A DNA stretch of 21,255 bases from a virus. The stretch covers positions 1 to 21,255 of the IMG/VR virus record IMGVR_UViG_3300013131_000294; one strand, written 5' to 3'. Under the pieces are notes generated by a model that was not told the DNA's origin, ran no database searches, and saw only the letters and a list, made by a program, of their open reading frames with translations. Position numbers and translations under genes: made by a program. This document shows, one piece after another, positions 21,112 to 21,255 of the stretch (positions are counted from its first letter, which is position 1; the number at the start of each line of letters is the position of its first letter).

Positions 21112-21255
21112 ATGTTGTCGGCCTTCCGGCGAAAGGTAGGTGCCCTGATCGGCGGCTTCGAGGCCGCGCAGGGCAGTCGGCGGCTCAAGGGCTTTCAGCC
21201 CAGCCGCGCCCACGTCAACACCCTGATCGCCGCCGCCGGCTCGGACATCACCGCC
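21112..21255 (+). CDS. Portal protein, lambda family (5' end only)
   Basis: The first 48 codons are visible before the window ends. After MLSAFRRKVGALIGGFEAAQ comes RRLKGFQPSRAHVNTLIAAA, the conserved opening block of lambda GpB-type portals. The full protein would form the 12-subunit ring through which DNA enters and leaves the head. The ATG is 2 bases after the gpW stop. Position after terminase and gpW gives further support. Catalytic or membrane features are not expected. Confidence 0.85.
   Translation, partial: MLSAFRRKVGALIGGFEAAQGSRRLKGFQPSRAHVNTLIAAAGSDITA

Noticed and set aside
1-21255. Integrase, repressor, tRNA, attachment site or lysis genes
   Set aside because: Looked for on both strands by motif; none is visible. 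The DUF7220-like membrane protein has two membrane segments, but that alone does not support a holin call.

Overview
The window is a stretch of double-stranded DNA phage or prophage genome, very GC-rich with strongly G/C-ending codons. It fits a phage of an alphaproteobacterium, probably of the Rhodospirillales type (Magnetospirillum-like). That host call is an inference from composition and from small families typical of alphaproteobacterial prophages (types resembling DUF6511, DUF6362, DUF3489, DUF6900 and DUF7220). No integrase, repressor, tRNA, rRNA, insertion sequence or CRISPR array is visible.

Positions 1-8423 hold a tightly packed rightward replication/recombination operon with many stop/start overlaps. 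In order it has two conserved phage proteins of unknown role, a RecA-core ATPase of the Sak4/AAA_24 type, a probable ssDNA-binding partner (DUF669-like), an SF2 DEAH helicase with a zinc ribbon, a small two-zinc-knuckle protein, a PD-(D/E)XK nuclease with a Cas4/AddB-like four-cysteine set, a primase-helicase fusion and a RuvC-like resolvase. Between the last two lies about 500 bp of non-coding DNA with repeated AGTTGGGAA palindromes and a long hairpin. This is the best candidate for a replication origin or operator array.

Positions 8420-15759 hold small conserved phage genes and a DNA-modification region: a C5-cytosine methyltransferase preceded by a TTACCA repeat array, an overlapping PAPS-reductase-like PP-loop protein, two unrecognised genes (one behind an inverted repeat that covers its ribosome binding site), about 205 bp of degenerate pentamer repeats, and two tandem paralogous ParB-methyltransferase fusions.

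Positions 15746-18281 are a mixed-strand block of small genes: five leftward (including a DUF3489 protein) and three rightward (a membrane protein, an HU-family protein and a hypothetical). Two divergent intergenic regions in this block share a related sequence module.

From 18386 to the end the rightward late operon begins with a terminase small-subunit-like protein, GpA-type large terminase (apparent TTG start), gpW-like head-tail joining protein, and the first 48 codons of a lambda-type portal protein. The likely division of labour is: the first block replicates and recombines phage DNA, the middle block chemically marks it, and the last block packages it into lambda-type heads.
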